Source: Tubiluchus corallicola | Taxonomy: Eukaryota; Priapulida; Priapulimorpha; Priapulimorphida; Tubiluchidae | Length of the DNA: 64,000 nt | Assembly: GCA_030141605.1 (NCBI GenBank) | Contig: JAQGDQ010000472.1 | Location: 62,001 to 126,000 of the forward strand | Direction of reading: 5' to 3' | Part shown: positions 1-64,000 of the stretch, piece after piece | Layout: each line of letters starts with the position of its first letter | Numbering within the stretch: the stretch's first letter is position 1 | The notes under the pieces: generated by a model | Databases searched by the model: none | What the model was told of the DNA's origin: nothing | The model's input: the letters and a program-made list of their open reading frames with translations, nothing else | Translations under genes and position numbers: made by a program

Positions 1-63188
<63,188 letters not shown>

Positions 63189-63234
63189 CTAGAGAACAAA
63201 AGTAGAAACAGAAAATTAATGAGTTTTGTAATAT

Positions 63235-63612
63235 GTACGGCTTAATTTGTAATAATTGTGGCTCAATTTGTAATAATTACGGCTTAATTTGTAATAATTA
63301 CGGCTCAATTTGTAATAATTACGGCTTAATTTGTAATAATTACGGCTTAAATTGTAATAATTATGGCTTAATTTGTAATAATTACGGCTCAATTTGTAAT
63401 AATTACGGCTTAATTTGTAATAATTACGGCTTAATTTGTAATAATTACGGCTTAATTTCTAATAATTACGGCTTAATTTCTAATAATTACGGCTTAATTT
63501 CTAATAATTACGGCTTAATTTCTAATAACTACGGCTTAATTTCTAATAATTACGGCTTATTTTGTAATAATTACGGCTTAATTTCTAATAATTACGGCTT
63601 AATTTCTAAGAT
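63235..63612. repeat. 21-bp minisatellite (TAATTTGTAATAATTACGGCT), ~18 units
   Basis: Ends about 45 nt upstream of the exon 1 acceptor. A G-to-C change (TTTGT/TTTCT) marks later units. Confidence 0.95.
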
Positions 63613-63745
63613 AATAACATAACATAACATAACATAATATAACATCACATATATCATATATCATATCATATTATACTATACTATATTATACTATGTTATG
63701 TTATATTACGTTATGTTACATAACGTTACATTACATTACATTACA
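63613..63745. repeat. Degenerate AACAT/TATAC/TTACA arrays
   Basis: Short runs of related 5-mers, like those at 51300-51600, continuing from the 21-bp array. Confidence 0.85.
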
Positions 63746-64000
63746 CTATATTATATTAGTATTCTGAATTCCACATATATCAAAGAGCCATAATCTTTTC
63801 AGTGTTTTGGGCCCTTAAGGTCTTCACCCGGCCCTGCGTGTAACGCAAAATTTTTTGAAAATGGCAAACATTAAATCTAGCAAATGTTGGGGTAAAATTA
63901 AGCATCTTTAACAACATGAGGGCGCTAGCACTGCACTTTTGCTGATACGTTAACAAATTTTTTTTCGATGGAAGGTCGGAGAAAATTCTGCTTGACAGAG
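63746..64000. other. Right-edge intron sequence, nothing recognised
   Basis: No exon signature found on the minus strand up to the window edge. Confidence 0.5.

Noticed and set aside
63233-63622. 129-codon NNYGLIC repeat frame
   Set aside because: 21-bp minisatellite in an intron.

Overview
This is a window of AT-rich animal nuclear DNA. It has short exons with GT/AG introns, many tandem repeats and several families of short DNA transposons. The proteins are metazoan in type, but the sequence does not let me name the species; an invertebrate is likely. A run of three N at 18088-18090 marks an assembly gap.

One gene on the minus strand spans almost the whole window. By following splice sites and reading frame I can assemble 33 exons (63188 down to 1; about 5.9 kb of coding sequence, about 1,960 residues). 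They encode the middle of a polycystin-1-like (PKD1/PKD1L/PKDREJ family) receptor. In protein order it has: a receptor-for-egg-jelly (REJ) module (63188-29742); a single 1066-nt exon with a cysteine-rich CX3CX6 array (24567-23502); a complete PLAT/LH2 domain (22743-18910); a GPS autoproteolysis motif (17120-16356); the first transmembrane helix (16356-16126); a second PLAT domain (11282-6999); and the next transmembrane block (5802-863). Both ends run off the window: the N-terminal ectodomain lies beyond 63188, and the last helices lie beyond position 1. Intron phases agree at every junction but one, 55633/53824.

A second, complete gene lies antisense inside the 16126-11282 intron. It is a two-exon plus-strand gene (13614-14190, 14643-15247) for a type I membrane protein with a leucine-rich-repeat-like ectodomain, a Thr-rich stalk and a repeat-bearing cytoplasmic tail.

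The introns are mostly repeats. There are eight copies of a roughly 480-bp MITE ending CAGGGATGAGAA, two hAT-type elements with 8-bp target duplications, two piggyBac-type TTAA elements, several pogo/Tigger-like elements, a tRNA-headed SINE (two copies), a likely 5S rRNA-headed SINE, a LINE reverse-transcriptase fragment and many minisatellites. The largest minisatellite is 5.4 kb of 35-bp units at 33.1-38.5 kb. Several arrays start exactly at a splice site and copy it many times. The clearest is 48.9-50.5 kb, where about 59 copies of a real exon/intron junction form a stop-free array in the correct phase. I consider the splice-site arrays, the PLAT-GPS-TM-PLAT order and the CX3CX6 domain the most novel content.
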